Origin: Lytechinus pictus
Taxonomy: Eukaryota; Echinodermata; Echinoidea; Temnopleuroida; Toxopneustidae
Direction of reading: 5' to 3'
Length of the DNA: 64,000 nucleotides
NCBI RefSeq assembly: GCF_037042905.1
Contig: NC_087262.1
Coordinates: 10,369,501-10,433,500 of the forward strand
Part shown: one piece after another, positions 27,500 through 39,599 of the stretch
Numbering within the stretch: the first letter of the stretch is position 1
How the letters are laid out: every line of letters starts with the position of its first letter
Translations under genes and position numbers: made by a program
Notes under the pieces: model-generated
Told to the model about the DNA's origin: nothing
Database searches by the model: none
Seen by the model: the letters and a program-made list of their open reading frames with translations, nothing else

Positions 27500-28060
27500 A
27501 AAGTTCCCTTTTTACGTAAGAAAAATGCCCCCCCCCCCCTCACGAACGTGTACTGTGCCCCTTTCATCGGAAGGGGACCCGTTTTAGGTGTTACCAAGTG
27601 CCCTTTCTCGTGTAAGTTTTTTTTTCAAAAAAAAAGCCCCCTCACGGACGTGTTTTGTGCCCTTTTCACCTGAAAAGGGCTAGCTTTATGTGTTAGCAAG
27701 TACTCACTTGCCTTCCTCAGTTGTTAGTGCACTTTCTCGAATCAGTGCCCCTTTTTACCCAAGAAAAGTGCCCCACATGAATATGTGCTGTGCCCATTTC
27801 ACCTGAGAAGGATCTGTCTTAATTTTTTGCCGTTAGCAAGTGCCCTTTTGCCATATAGGTGCCCTTTCTCGTATCAGTGCCCCCTTTTACCTAAGAAAAG
27901 TGCCCCCACGAACGTGTTCTGTGCCCCTTTCACCTGTGGACGGCCTTTTTATGTATTAACGAGTGCCCCTTTGCCTTCTTATAGGTGCCTGTTCTTCATA
28001 TCAGATAAGTTGTCCTGAAAAACCACTCTTTTCATCCCCGATGAGCGCCCGGTTTCTTCA
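27500..28060. repeat. Degenerate tandem array with GTGCCCC words, ~95-130 bp units
   Basis: About four to five units, each with 'CCCTTTTTAC..AAGAAAAGTGCCCC', 'CACGAACGTGTTCTGTGCCC' and 'TTTCACCTG', then 'GTTA(C/G)CAAGTGCCC'. Units are uneven in length and diverged. Short Cys/Pro-rich ORFs over it are artefacts. Confidence 0.75.
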
Positions 28061-28984
28061 TTTAGCACCTTTCCAGGCTCCGTTCGGCCTCCTTCTGCAA
28101 GTGCATTATGAACTTGTAAAATTAATCCTATACCTTTAAGTTTCATGAGTCATGTGAGTGGGGGCAAATAAGTTTTTGTTTGTTTCAAGATCATGGCCGT
28201 ACGCATGGGGGACCGTTGCCCCACTCCCGAATTTTTTTTACTGCAGATTTTCACAAAATTCACCAAGAGTGCTCAAAATCCATCAATTTCACTCAAGGCC
28301 GTACACAGACTTTTTCGAAAAAACAACAACAAAAACTGAAAAGCGAGGGAGCGAAGGGGCCGATCTTGTCGTTGGGGCATTTTTGCATTTTGTCAAGTGA
28401 AGTTGAAGGTTGCAAATTTTGTGAAAATTTTCAGTAGAATAATGTAATTGCTCCTATTATTGTCCTTTCATTACCAATTGTTCCTATTTTCAAAGCAGCA
28501 CCGTTTCCAATTTCCCAATACACAGTAAAAACTCTCTTTAATAATTCATCCAACGTTGCTTTATTTATGCGTATAATTTATAGAAAATTAAACTTTGTTG
28601 TTTAAACACTGTACACTTAAACTGTTGGCTACTACTGTAAGGTTAATAATTTTATAGTAAACAGTGTTGTATGCGGGGGGGGGGGTGTAATCAATAATAA
28701 TTTTATAGTGGAAAACAGGCAATATTTAACTTTCTAGTTAAAGCAAGACACCACTGCAAAGCTCCAATTAATGGAAAACACAATAAGTGCTGCTGCAAGT
28801 TTTTACGAATTATTAATTGACCAGCTGGTGCATGCACGCGTATAACCTTAAATGGTATCTCCACAAATCAGAAAGAAATTTGCCGAAACCGAATCCCAAT
28901 TTCCAGAAATTCAGTCATTTCCCGAAATCTTCAAGTTTGATTTTACTTGAACAAACTAGGATATATCAAAGGGAACGTTGACGA

Positions 28985-29395
28985 CCTGACAAAAAAGTGT
29001 ACTGTACAAAAGGCATAAAAATAATAATAAAAATATTGGTTTAAGTTTGAGGAAAATCCACTAAAGATTTGAAAAGTTATTATATATTTTTGATTTGTGA
29101 CGTCATATGTGAGCAGGTTCCCCATATTATAATTATCTTGTAAAGTAAAAAAAAAAAAATTCTCCAAAAAGACTAAAATGATTTTAATGCACTTTCAGTA
29201 TATCAGCCGACAAATCATGTCATAATCTCCAGAAAGAATCAAATTTGTAGTCTTCATGATCGACCATTAAAAAATGGAAATTTATGCATTTTTATATATT
29301 TCATAACAAAATAATGAGGCAGCTGCTCATAATATGACGTCCGTGACAAATCAAAATATTAAAATTCTAATAGCTTTCTTAATAAAGGGGCATGT
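28985..29395. mobile_element. Foldback element with TGACGTCATATGTGAGCAG core
   Basis: ATTTTTGATTTGTGACGTCATATGTGAGCAG near 29088 pairs with CAGCTGCTCATAATATGACGTC..GTGACAAATCAAAATATT near 29318. A related core (GTGTTGTCATATGCGAGCAGCTCCCC) is in the element at 10608. Confidence 0.55.
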
Positions 29396-29439
29396 TTAGG
29401 TCTGTTTGTATATATAGTGACTCATGCGTAGGATACAAC

Positions 29440-30200
29440 TATCTCACCAATTAAATAATGCAAGCGCGAAGCACAAGCTTAGTTTTTTTTTCATATTCTG
29501 ACCTGAAAGCTTGACGTTCGAAGCACTTTTTGGACCGATGATCACGATGGCTATCTAAATGAATTATTGATACAATTTTGGATATTTCGATCTACTTTTC
29601 TTTTAAATGAAGACCGAGATATGTGTCAAATTAACAATTATTGCAAATCCGAAGCGAGTGCTTTTTGATCGAGGTTTAGACCCGAAAATGAAACGTGACT
29701 AGTCAGTTTTTATAATCATGAAAAGGATGGGTGTCCTCCCAAAGAAATGATGCGAGCACGAAGCGAGAGCTAAAAACTTTTGATATTCCAATCTGAAAAC
29801 CGGACATTTTAATCTCGCTTTTAAATAAAGAACAAGCTGTGTATCTCAAAAAACAAGTTAATGTAAGCGTAAGATCGAGAGAGGACCGTTGATTTTGGGG
29901 GATGATTGGCCTATAAATGATGCAAGCGAAAAGCGCGAGATGAATTTTTGTGGTGGGTTGGGGGGGGGGGGGTTAGATCTAACAACGGGACTTCCAAAGC
30001 ACTTTTTAAAATCATGTATAGGATGAGTAGCTAACTAAACAATTAATGCGAATGCAAGGCGCTAAATATAATTGATAGTAGGCCTACTGATTTAGGAATA
30101 CGGGATACATAATCTTGCATGCTAATAATTTGAGCGCGTATATAGAGCGAGCCGAAATTTGTTATCAGTTCAGCACTTTTTGTAATCTCGTATCTCGCTA
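29440..30200. repeat. Degenerate tandem array with GCGCGAAGCGCGAGC words
   Basis: Recurring phrase 'AATGATGCAAGCGCGAAGCGCGAGCTAAAA' in diverged forms near 29456, 29640, 29745, 29920, 30040 and 30125, mostly 80-180 bp apart. Each is followed by text resembling 'TTTGATATTCCGATCTGAAA' and 'GCACTTTTT'. A last single phrase is near 30612. Confidence 0.65.
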
Positions 30201-31179
30201 TAATGAAACTCTTAATTCACCAGCGGAACAATTTATGCATAATTGACTTAAAAACGGGATATTTTAAGCCACTTGTAATTCGTTCACTTTTCTTATCTTT
30301 TTATTGTATTTATTTTTTAATATTTTTACTCCTTTCCTCCTCTTCTTCCCCTTCATTTTTCTCATTTTTTCCGCTGACCCGAGGGACCCAGGGAGCCCCC
30401 TCCCCCCGGCTACGGGCCTGATGTTAATCATTGTGTTATTTGCTTATTGTTATGTTATTATTATTATTATGTCCCCCCGATATTTTTACAACAAACTTTT
30501 CGTCGGGGATGAACTAGTTCACTGAACTTCCCAATTATATAGCCAACCTGAACTTGGGCCAAAAAGCAACCCAAAGTCAAGTAAGACCTTTATTGTTCAC
30601 GCATGGGAACAATACGAGCGCGGAGCGCGAACAGAAATTTTTTAGCTACATCATGTGATTCTTGAAAATAACAAGGCGTTGAAACTTAAATTAATTGCTA
30701 CATACAAGTTTTTTCTGTAAAATTCTAATTTTCTGTAATTTCCTGGAATATTTCCCCCGAACCTTTCCTTAAAAATTTCAAAATTTCCCGGAATCTCCAA
30801 AATTCTGAAGTGGAAACACAACAATTAGAAAGAAAAAAATCATAAACATGATGCCCAGAAATTGAAATATTTAGGGCAGAAACAGGACGTCTCCTTATAC
30901 AGTTATAGGCTTATAATACGGAGTCGACAAAAAATGAAATCAATAAAACTCATGCATGTACCTTCAAGTCTAATTAGATAGAATCTGATATAAATGTTGT
31001 ACTTGCAAACTTTTGATTTGAATAATGAAAACCGTGGAAACCCCCATAACAACCCCAAAATTGGAGCCTATATTTTTTTTAGGTCTACAATACGTGAAAT
31101 AACTGACTGAAGAGAATATATATGTCAGCTGCTACAAGGAGAAACCATGAATGAAACACGACTGCCGAATGCGCAACCT
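30201..31179. other. Intergenic, nothing recognised
   Basis: AT-rich with a C/T-rich stretch near 30330-30410. No gene or repeat boundary that I can support. Confidence 0.5.
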
Positions 31180-31686
31180 TATCACCTTATCCAATCATGG
31201 CGGCGGGTAATTGGCAAATGACCAATGGGATAAGCTGTTACTTTGTACTTTGGAGTGCAATCTGGTTGGGAGAATATGGCGAAGACTACTTTATGTTTTA
31301 AAATAAATTCACACGAAAATTAATGTTTTCCGTAAAAATATTCCTCAATATATCTTACAATGACTTCATATAATACATGATATTTAGTTGCAATTATCTT
31401 TGCACGAAATCATGTTTTTAAATGGAAAGACATTATCATCTTATCATGATCGTAGTGAAATTCTTCCTATATACCTCTTATAATTGCTTGCAGCTATCAG
31501 CTCGTACATACAGTTTGTGTCATCACGGATCGAGAGTTTGTGAACTGGATTGATTATCGCATCATATTTTCATGCCTCATTGCCGTTGTGTTGATAAACT
31601 AAACCACTTTTGATAGCTTATGAAGTGATTAGGGAATATAAATGCCGAGACTGATTGCATGTTCAGAACAACAAATCGGTTGAAAG
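31180..31686 (+). promoter_or_regulatory. Candidate KAT6 promoter and noncoding first exon
   Basis: Three CCAAT boxes sit within 36 bp: CCAAT at 31191, ATTGG (reverse) at 31210 and CCAAT at 31222. The first is fused to ATCATGGCGGC, a YY1-like motif common near TATA-less starts. A second ATGGCG follows near 31276. Downstream, at 31686, AAA|GTAAGTGC is a strong donor that could end a noncoding exon. It lies 10.8 kb after the ADK stop and 15.7 kb before the KAT6 coding exon, and sits in unique, non-repetitive DNA. The assignment to KAT6 is inference, since no transcript is available. Confidence 0.35.
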
Positions 31687-32463
31687 TAAGTGCACATCTC
31701 GTTATTTCTCGAGTTGAAACCACTCGACCGACGTCGACCGTTTCTTTCAACACTGGTTGACTGTATTCACTTGCTTTGTTTTTGTTTTTGCTAACGTTTT
31801 TTATTGTAATGTTAGTCTACCACTACCAGTCTAGGGTCTAGGTCTACATGGTCTAGATCTAGGCCTACATAAAGTGCCTGGTCCAATTCAGGTTTCACTT
31901 TCAGCTCATGGCATAGTTACTTAGCCCTGGGCCTAACCTATACCCTCATGACCCTGTCCCTGGCCTGAAAGGCTGAATTGAATCATCTTTGAAATGAATA
32001 TTGAGAATGAGAGTGAGGCCTGTTGTCTTTACTTTACCTACCGCCACCGGTACTTAGTTTTAAATTATGATGGGGTGACCATAATTTGCGCTCATTAACT
32101 AACTGTTAAGTTTATTTTCAATCAAAAATTTCTCACAGCTCACACAAAATTAATCAACATCGCAAATACCAAATGGAAGGCAAGATCCCAAAGTTGCAAA
32201 CTCCAAGTCAAATTCACTTGACGGAAAATATTATAAAGTAGATCAAGACAAGGGTTTCGCTGGTAGTGGTACCGTATCGCGATCTCAAAATTCCATGACG
32301 ATCGACTAATGCGCTCTCAGCTGAAAAAGTGTCGTAAAAAAGTGTGATCTTAATATGCACATGATCGTTTTGCAAGGCTTTAGAAAAGATATCAAGCAGA
32401 TAAAGGTAAGATAATAATTACATCAGTTGGAGCCAATGGCAATGGAGGTTAAAATGCCATAAA

Positions 32464-32945
32464 TTTGGTTGGTATGGTAGTGGATCGTATTACCGAACAC
32501 TTTTCATGAATTCAATCATATCAAACACATTATTCTCATAAAATTCACCAAACTTTCACCATAAATACACAATTACCTACAAAATATAATTATGTAAAAA
32601 TTTTGCCGAAATTGTATTTCCTTTTTACGATATTAGCTTCCAATCGGACCCCTCTTCGCATGTGAAATATTTTGGTCACTTGAAAAAAAAATTGTATTAC
32701 CGAACGTGTGTTTTCTATGGGAAAAGTTGAGAAAACAACAAAATCACTGATGAGCTATTTTGACCATATTCTGTTATTTTTAGAATATTAAGACTTTGAA
32801 AATTTTTCATCATCTTTCTTTTCAAGTTCTCTTTGGAAGGATTCTGCAAAATTTTGAGCGTATGAAATTATTTCTGATGCGTATGATGCGCGCGTTCGGT
32901 AATACAAGGCCGGTCGGTAATACAAGCACTCACTATACCACATTT
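32464..32945. repeat. Decayed inverted repeat with TATTACCGAAC ends
   Basis: GGTATGGTAGTGGATCGTATTACCGAAC at 32470 pairs with GTTCGGTAATACAAGG..CGGTAATACAAGCACTCACTATACC near 32893-32939. Further GTATTACCGAACG at 32694. Probably an old foldback. Confidence 0.5.
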
Positions 32946-32973
32946 TACTTAGACCCAATCATTCAATGAACAA

Positions 32974-33287
32974 GGGGCCGATTGCACGAAAGGGTCTTTC
33001 GTGTCGCCCATCTTTTATGATGCGCTGTATGGCTTGCGGGATATTTCTGAAATGTATGATAAACAAATAAAATTTGTTAGCTTGCATTCAAATCAATTTG
33101 TATTTAGGGGTCCACAATTTCATGATATACAGTATCACACTTTATAATCAAAAGATTTTGTTTATAACAGATGAATAAAATATGTTTGCAGGTAATTTAT
33201 TTAAAATGTGTTTCACATGGCGCATCATAATAAATGGGCGTCACGAAAGACGGTTTTTGTAAAGACCCTTTCATGTAATCGGCCCAT
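32974..33287. mobile_element. Foldback MITE with GGGCCGATT ends
   Basis: GGGGCCGATTGCACGAAAGGGTCTTT on the left pairs with AAAGACCCTTTCATGTAATCGGCCC on the right. Inner arms also pair (CGCCCATCTTTTATGATGCGC with GCGCATCATAATAAATGGGCG). About 314 bp. Confidence 0.8.
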
Positions 33288-34000
33288 GGTTATAAACCTT
33301 GTTCTCAGTTACATCTTCATGCGTGGCAAAATATGGGTGAAAATGTCTGGCTTATTTTCTCTTTTTCTTTGGAACAAATACTTGATTTGTTTGATTGGCT
33401 CTTAAGTAAATTTGATTCTTTAAATTATTTTTTCTTAATTAAAAATCTAGAGATTGAAAAATAGAGGGCGTACACAAAAAAAGCCCCAAATTCAAGTTTT
33501 TGAGCGCGCTGGTGAATACAGAAATTATTCCCAAGTTACTAATTACAAAATAAATTGCAACTTTATGGAAATTAGTAATTTTGGTCATAAAAGCGATATT
33601 TTAATGATTTTTTAAAGTGTGTGCTATGTACAGCATTGGCACACCATAGTTCTACCTTCAGATTCCCCACAGGCAGAATGGTTGCAGTGAGCAAGAGCTT
33701 AGACCTACTTTTTCGGATACCTCTGCTTGCAAACTGGCGATTTCTCGATGCTTGTCGAGGAGATCAGATTTTCTCGCAGCAGACGCATAAGGTAACAAAA
33801 TGCCGATGTTGTGCCAATATTTTCACAAATAGAGACCTTACCTTCAACAAAATTACCTTAGGGGGCCTACTAGGTAATTTGTCGCTCTTTCTGTTGGTGA
33901 TATCAGTTTTTCAAGAGATATTGAGATATTTGACCGTGCGCAAAATTAGGTAACGCGCGAATTAAAGTCACACTACCATACGTATGTTGCCATACCCATG
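33288..34000. other. Putative KAT6 intron segment, nothing recognised
   Basis: AT-rich. The 110-codon frame at 33621-33953 has no recognisable domain and no splice context, so it is not called. Confidence 0.5.
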
Positions 34001-34945
34001 GCAAGTTCCCCCAAGTCTGCGTAGTCCCCCTTGTCTGCGCACTTGCGTTTCTACACGATTCTAATAAAAGAAGATACGCAACAAACACAGACTTTACATA
34101 CGCAAAAAATAGACAGATATCCATTAAAAAAAATCTGACTCAAAATGGTGGGAAAATAGTGAATTTTGGGCATTTCATGTGACGGCCTCAAAATGCAGCC
34201 TTTCTCATCTAAATCCCTGAATCGTGTGCAAAGTAAATGGGTGCGCAGACATGGGGCTCCATTTTTTTTTAAATCAGAGAATGATTGCCCAAGGTTTTTT
34301 GTAAGAAAATACTATATTTCTTTCAAATTTTTATGAGATATTTGGTACACTTATAAGGGACATTATTAACTGAAAGATTTTGTGAAATGGAAAAAATTCA
34401 TGTTAAAACTTAAATCTTAACTCAAATTCTTAGGTGCGCAGACTTGGGGACCACCATCATATGGTAGGGGGTCCTAAAGCTACGCGGGTCCTAAAGATTC
34501 GCACCACTCATCGCGCATGCAGTTTTTAATGGCAAATGCGGACTCTCTGTGTGGAACTGTGACTGCAGAGGGACGAACGATTCCTATTCAATTTTTTTCT
34601 ACAGAGGCTGCAATAAGCCACTAAATGCAGAGAAAAACCACAACTGTTTGGAATTTTGGATTTATATTCGCTTTAATTTCATATTATCCTATAATAATAT
34701 GAACATATTTTAGAAATTAAGGCACAGGAAATGCTATTTTTTGGCATGATAAATCGAGTGTGTAGCTTTAGGACCCCTTTTACATTGGGAGGCAAAATCA
34801 AGAGGTGTTTGGAAAACACGGTGGGATTTTCGTAATAGTGAGTTTTGTGATATTTTCTTATGGATACCTCTTTAGAATATTCACCACAAATTGGTGAAAG
34901 ATAGTTTGTTCAAATATTAAATTTGCATCATTTTTATCGTAGCTT
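34001..34945. repeat. Two overlapping decayed foldbacks (CCCCAAGTCTGCGCA and TAGCTTTAGGACCCC)
   Basis: CCCCCAAGTCTGCGTAG near 34009 and GTGCGCAGACTTGGGGACC near 34435 are inverted partners; GTGCGCAGACATGGGG at 34239 is a third copy. Then GGGTCCTAAAGCTACGCGGG near 34470 pairs with GTAGCTTTAGGACCCC at 34762 and GTAGCTTTAGGTACCCC at 34939. Confidence 0.5.
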
Positions 34946-37406
34946 TAGGTACCCCATCATACGAGATAGAATCTTGATTGATTTACTATAGATCTTGATT
35001 CTCGAGTCTAACATTATAACGTTAATGTTAGGCCTAACGCACTCACACTCGTGCGAGGTAGTAACCTCGCACATAGGTGTAAATGGCTGAAAATCTCATT
35101 TCTAATTTGGTATGGACTCTATTCATATTTCTTTAAAAATAATTATTTTTAGAATAATCATAAAAAAAGGATTTAGAATATGGGGTTCCATTCATCACCG
35201 TTTACTCCGTCAGCTGTAATTGAGCTGATTTTAGCAGACCATCGCATTTGCGATCAATTATGGTGTCAAAAATATTAAAATTTAAAGGAAAACCCTTCTT
35301 TCTAATTATATGAAAAATTTTGATTTTTAAAATAAAGATTCAGAGAAGATTATTTTCAAAAGTAGATGATTTTAATTGATTAATTAGATCTCGCAACTGA
35401 CTCTTTTTGCTCTTTATATCGCTGAATCTTCATGTATTTTGATAGATAGATGACAAATCATTTAGGAATTTTTGACTAAAACAACATAAACATGGTTAGT
35501 TACATTGTATGTTACGCTTCGTCCAGCAGTACAACAAGTTTATTGATTTTCCATCTTTTCTGCAACTTTTTTATTATTTTCTTTTGATTAGGCATGTGAC
35601 ACGATGACCTTCAGATCAACTGAAAAATACACAAAAGACAATTATTATATTTTTTTTTTTGCCAAAACGTGAAAAGTAGTGTGCAGTCCCATATCAACTG
35701 TTTTGAATTGTTCAGATTCTCTTGTACATGTAGGGAGACATGTATCAGGGCAGAAACATTTCTTGTATGTATGAGACCTCCTTGCATTTAAAGCTCAGAA
35801 AAGGCAGAGTTATGACAGAAGTGGCAAACTTCTTTTGCCTAGAAAGAGTTCAAAACAGGAATTAATTGTAGGAGACTGTTTTCAGACTGTATGATAACGA
35901 AGTTGCCACTATTGCCATATTTCTAAAACAAAGCTTTTTTGAGCTCCCCTCAAATTTGTCAAATATGAGATACAAGGCTTAACACTCCAGCAAATAGGGC
36001 AGTGATTGACTGTACCAAAACAGAAGAACAACACTATGTCTCTACTTTTACTTCTAATGTACTTCCTAGACCAGATCTAGGTGCTATTGAAACATGTTCT
36101 GCTATTAAAAATTAAACTGGCTGCTCACTTGAATGACACTTTGCTACATGTATTAAAGTGAAACACAAGTACTTGAGATACATGTATTGTTTGAAGGTTT
36201 GCGTGGTGGTATGAACGATCACTGAAATGGTTTTACGTAGTCTGCCTTTTATGGTACATCATGTGTAAAGTCCTTGAAAGGACTGTCAGAGAAATTTGAT
36301 AGAGATAGAAGTGATGGTATTATTGCCCATTCGTCTACTGCCAACTCGTCGACTCCCCACATGGTCTACCTTCATTTAGTCTTTTACCATTGTCCCGGTA
36401 TGCAGTACATGTATTTAGTTTTTCACAAAGAATATCTGGGTAAAAACTAGGTGAGGAATCACTCTGTTGAAGGCATGGATCTACTGTGTTTGAAATGCAC
36501 ATTATAGAGATACATTGTACTACTACACATTGCAATTTACAGTATTTCACAAGATCCTGTCAATGAGAGGCAATTGTGGCTCTTTTCGTTTTGAAGATAC
36601 AGTAGAGGTCTGTTTGATACTTTCCCCTTTCATGGTCTGCTGCCATCTTTGGCAAAATTAGGTCAGTCAAAAGTTCCAGGCTTCCAGCACAAAACTGGTA
36701 CAGTGTATTTAATGGCAGGCATTGTAAGTGCATCAACAAAGAACTTTATCAATAAACTACTCAGTTGGGCTTGAAAATGATTTTCATGTGCCTGTTCAAT
36801 TTCATGATTTTGAATATATTTCAGTAATTCAGTGTGTCACAATGAATTTCTGGCTAACTGAAGAAATTCCTCTATTGAAATACCGTATTAGATCTGCTGT
36901 GTTGAAATGCACCCGTTAGTTGTACATGTACTGTGCTTTAGTATACACATTACACAATACATTTGTGAACAATTCTTAACTTCATTGTCCACAAATTTAG
37001 ACTGGCCATCACCCCCCACCCTTTCTTAATTAAAGTTCTAATTTTCAATTATGATGGCCATTTGTTTTAAATCAAATTTCAATTTATGAATGCTACTTGG
37101 CATAGAAATCAAGTACTTTCTCATCAAAATTTCTTAAATCCAATGTGATCAAAGAAAGCCATGGCCTGGGCTACCCTGATGATATGCCTCATTGCCTTTC
37201 TCGTTGGCATTCAATATTTTTCTTTGCCCATTTTGTTTGCCATTTGCGCTGAAATATAGTATTAAAGAAATGTGTTCTTAAATAGTGGCCTAATAGAGGC
37301 CTATCGGTTGTCCTAAACATATCATAAGAACAGGTGAAAAAAAAGAAGAATTAATGATACTTACATGTATTGCTCAAGTAATTTAAATCAGAACACAGGG
37401 TTATTC
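34946..37406. other. Putative KAT6 intron segment, mostly unassigned
   Basis: AT-rich with a partial GTC-type minisatellite at about 36318-36390 (CCATTCGTCTACTGCCAACTCG, CCACATGGTCTACC). No gene seen. Confidence 0.5.
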
Positions 37407-38172
37407 AGCTGAAGGTCAATACATTAAAGTTGAAAGTAACTTTATAGCAAGTGAGTTGTTTGTTTTGGCAAGCAATTTCAAAAGAAAATGGTATATTTTC
37501 AGAAACTTGCTTGATGGTTTATAAGAAATTGGAAATTTTGATATTCAGGAAAAAAAAACTGGTTTGATACGTTGAATTCCTATGGAATCACATTCCATGT
37601 ATTAAAAATCAAAATTCGGAATTTTTTGGCTGATCAATTGTGTGTACATCGTTATTCTGCATTCCCATACTTGAATTTTGATTTCCATTTTTTTTCCAGC
37701 AGAATATAAATTTTATATCCGTCTGTTAATACTTCTGCAAATTACATTGTACACTGTGTCCTAGATTATAAACCACATTTCCCAATGATAGCTGAAGGTC
37801 AATACATTAAAGTTGAAAGTAACTTTATAGCAAGTGAGTTGTTTGTTTTGGCAAGCAATTTCAAAAGAAAATGGTATATTTTCAGAAACTTGCTTGATGG
37901 TTTATAAGAAATTGGAAATTTTGATATTCAGGAAAAAAAAACTGGTTTGATACGTTGAATTCCTATGGAATCACATTCCATGTATTAAAAATCAAAATTC
38001 GGAATTTTTTGGCTGATCAATTGTGTGTACATCGTTATTCTGCATTCCCATACTTGAATTTTGATTTCCATTTTTTTTCCAGCAGAATATAAATTTTATA
38101 TCCGTCTGTTAATACTTCTGCAAATTACATTGTACACTGTGTCCTAGATTATAAACCACATTTCCCAATGAT
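37407..38172. repeat. Two-copy tandem duplication, 383-bp unit, no difference seen
   Basis: 37407-37789 and 37790-38172 read the same throughout, including the A9 run and the T8 run. A four-base AGCT stub of a third unit follows. Identity across homopolymers points to a very recent duplication or an assembly duplication. Confidence 0.95.
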
Positions 38173-38542
38173 AGCTCATGACCAGCAGTTTTTATTGGAC
38201 CTTGTAAAAAAATGAATTCTTATTTTAATAGTACATTATTTTTATTCAGATAGGAGGTTCATTTTCATGACATTGATTTCTAATAAAAAATAAGTTTACT
38301 TGCCTGCAAACAACGATAGCACGTACACCTGGAACACATCAGAAAGGATGTAATGTAGCCTACATTGTAAACTAATATTTTCAATTAAATTTTCAATCGA
38401 GTTTGCTCGTTTGTTGTGGATAAACTTGTCCTTAGAATAAAAAAAGCAATACTGTACATTAGTTTATTCAATTAAAATGAACAAAGCAAAGGAAATCTAA
38501 TTTGCATGCAATGTCTCCTTGATCTAGTGTACATGTGATTTT

Positions 38543-39025
38543 AGGTGGTTTCAAACCGCCTCGATCACAAGAATCCCCGTTAAATTACGAGAACATTTTT
38601 AGGCTAAAAAATACCCATTAATTATTCCTGCATTCACACCGCCCCGAAACATATACTGTACCCTTCGGGATAAATTCCTGAAGTTAGGAGCATGCGCAGT
38701 ATGGTCTAATAAGCAGGCAAGGCGCGATATTCAAAACCACTAGCCCAGCAGCCACCCACAGCGCCCGCGCCCAACGACACGCTGGGCTAAAAAATCAAGT
38801 AAATTGCTTTCACATTGCCAAAATACCTGCGACCTTGGAAAAATCCCCGCAAAAGTTCTCGTAATTTCGCCAAGTACCTACTATTTAGCGGGTATTTTCT
38901 TTCGGGGAAATTACGCGTAGTTTGCTTTCACATTACCAAAATACCTGGTATTTTCTGATCGGGGTAAATTTCCCGATCAGAGAATACCTGGAACTGATGA
39001 ACTTCGAGGCGGTCTGAAACCACCT
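38543..39025. mobile_element. Foldback MITE with AGGTGGTTTCAAACCGCCTC ends, copy 1
   Basis: It begins AGGTGGTTTCAAACCGCCTC and ends with the inverse GAGGCGGTCTGAAACCACCT. The interior has CCCCGTTAAATTACGAGAAC, GCCCGCGCCCAACGACACGC and AATTTCCCGATCAGA. The same element lies in opposite orientation at 48937-49410. About 483 bp. Confidence 0.9.
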
Positions 39026-39213
39026 TTTGTGGTACAATAAATTTTGCAAAATGTATTGCATTTAGGCTACATCGTACTATGCTTTATGTAAGTAGGTCAA
39101 GGTCAATTGTAGATTTCACACTTGTTTGGCATACAGATTTGAGATTACATTTACGTTGGGGGCCTACATGATACACATTCATTGCCTTTTGAGTTTTGTG
39201 GTGTACATGTATG

Positions 39214-39410
39214 TGGGTGCGTCGTGGTCTAATGGTTCTGACTCTTGCCTTTGAAACAGAGGGTCGTGGGTTCGAATCCTAGCCATTGCGTGTTTTCCTT
39301 CAGCAAGAAATTTATTCACACTGCAGCACACGACCCAGGTGAGGTGAATGGGTACCCGGTAGGAAGAAATTCCTTGAATGCTCAAGCGCCCGATCAAGGT
39401 AGCCATGCTA
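39214..39410 (+). repeat. tRNA-derived SINE
   Basis: A box GTGGTCTAATGGTT, B box GGGTTCGAATCC, then TTCCTTCAGCAAGAAATTT, CAGCACACGACCCAGGTGAGG, GGTACCCGGTAGGAAG and a GTAATAATAACATTAT tail. Confidence 0.85.
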
Positions 39411-39599
39411 AAGTTGGGGTAATAATAACATTATCATGTTAAGCAGGGCCCGCTGGGAGAATAGTTTTCGGAACTGAAGTGGCTACCCTGGGTAAAATAT
39501 GACATGATTATTATTATTATGTACATATAAAAATCAATCTACTTCTTGTACTACATTTACCATTGAGCGATGAAGGTAGCAATTAAATGAATTATCTGT

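Noticed and set aside
33621..33953. 110-codon frame as a gene
   Set aside because: No recognisable domain, signal or exon structure; length is within chance for AT-rich DNA with a few CpG-rich patches.
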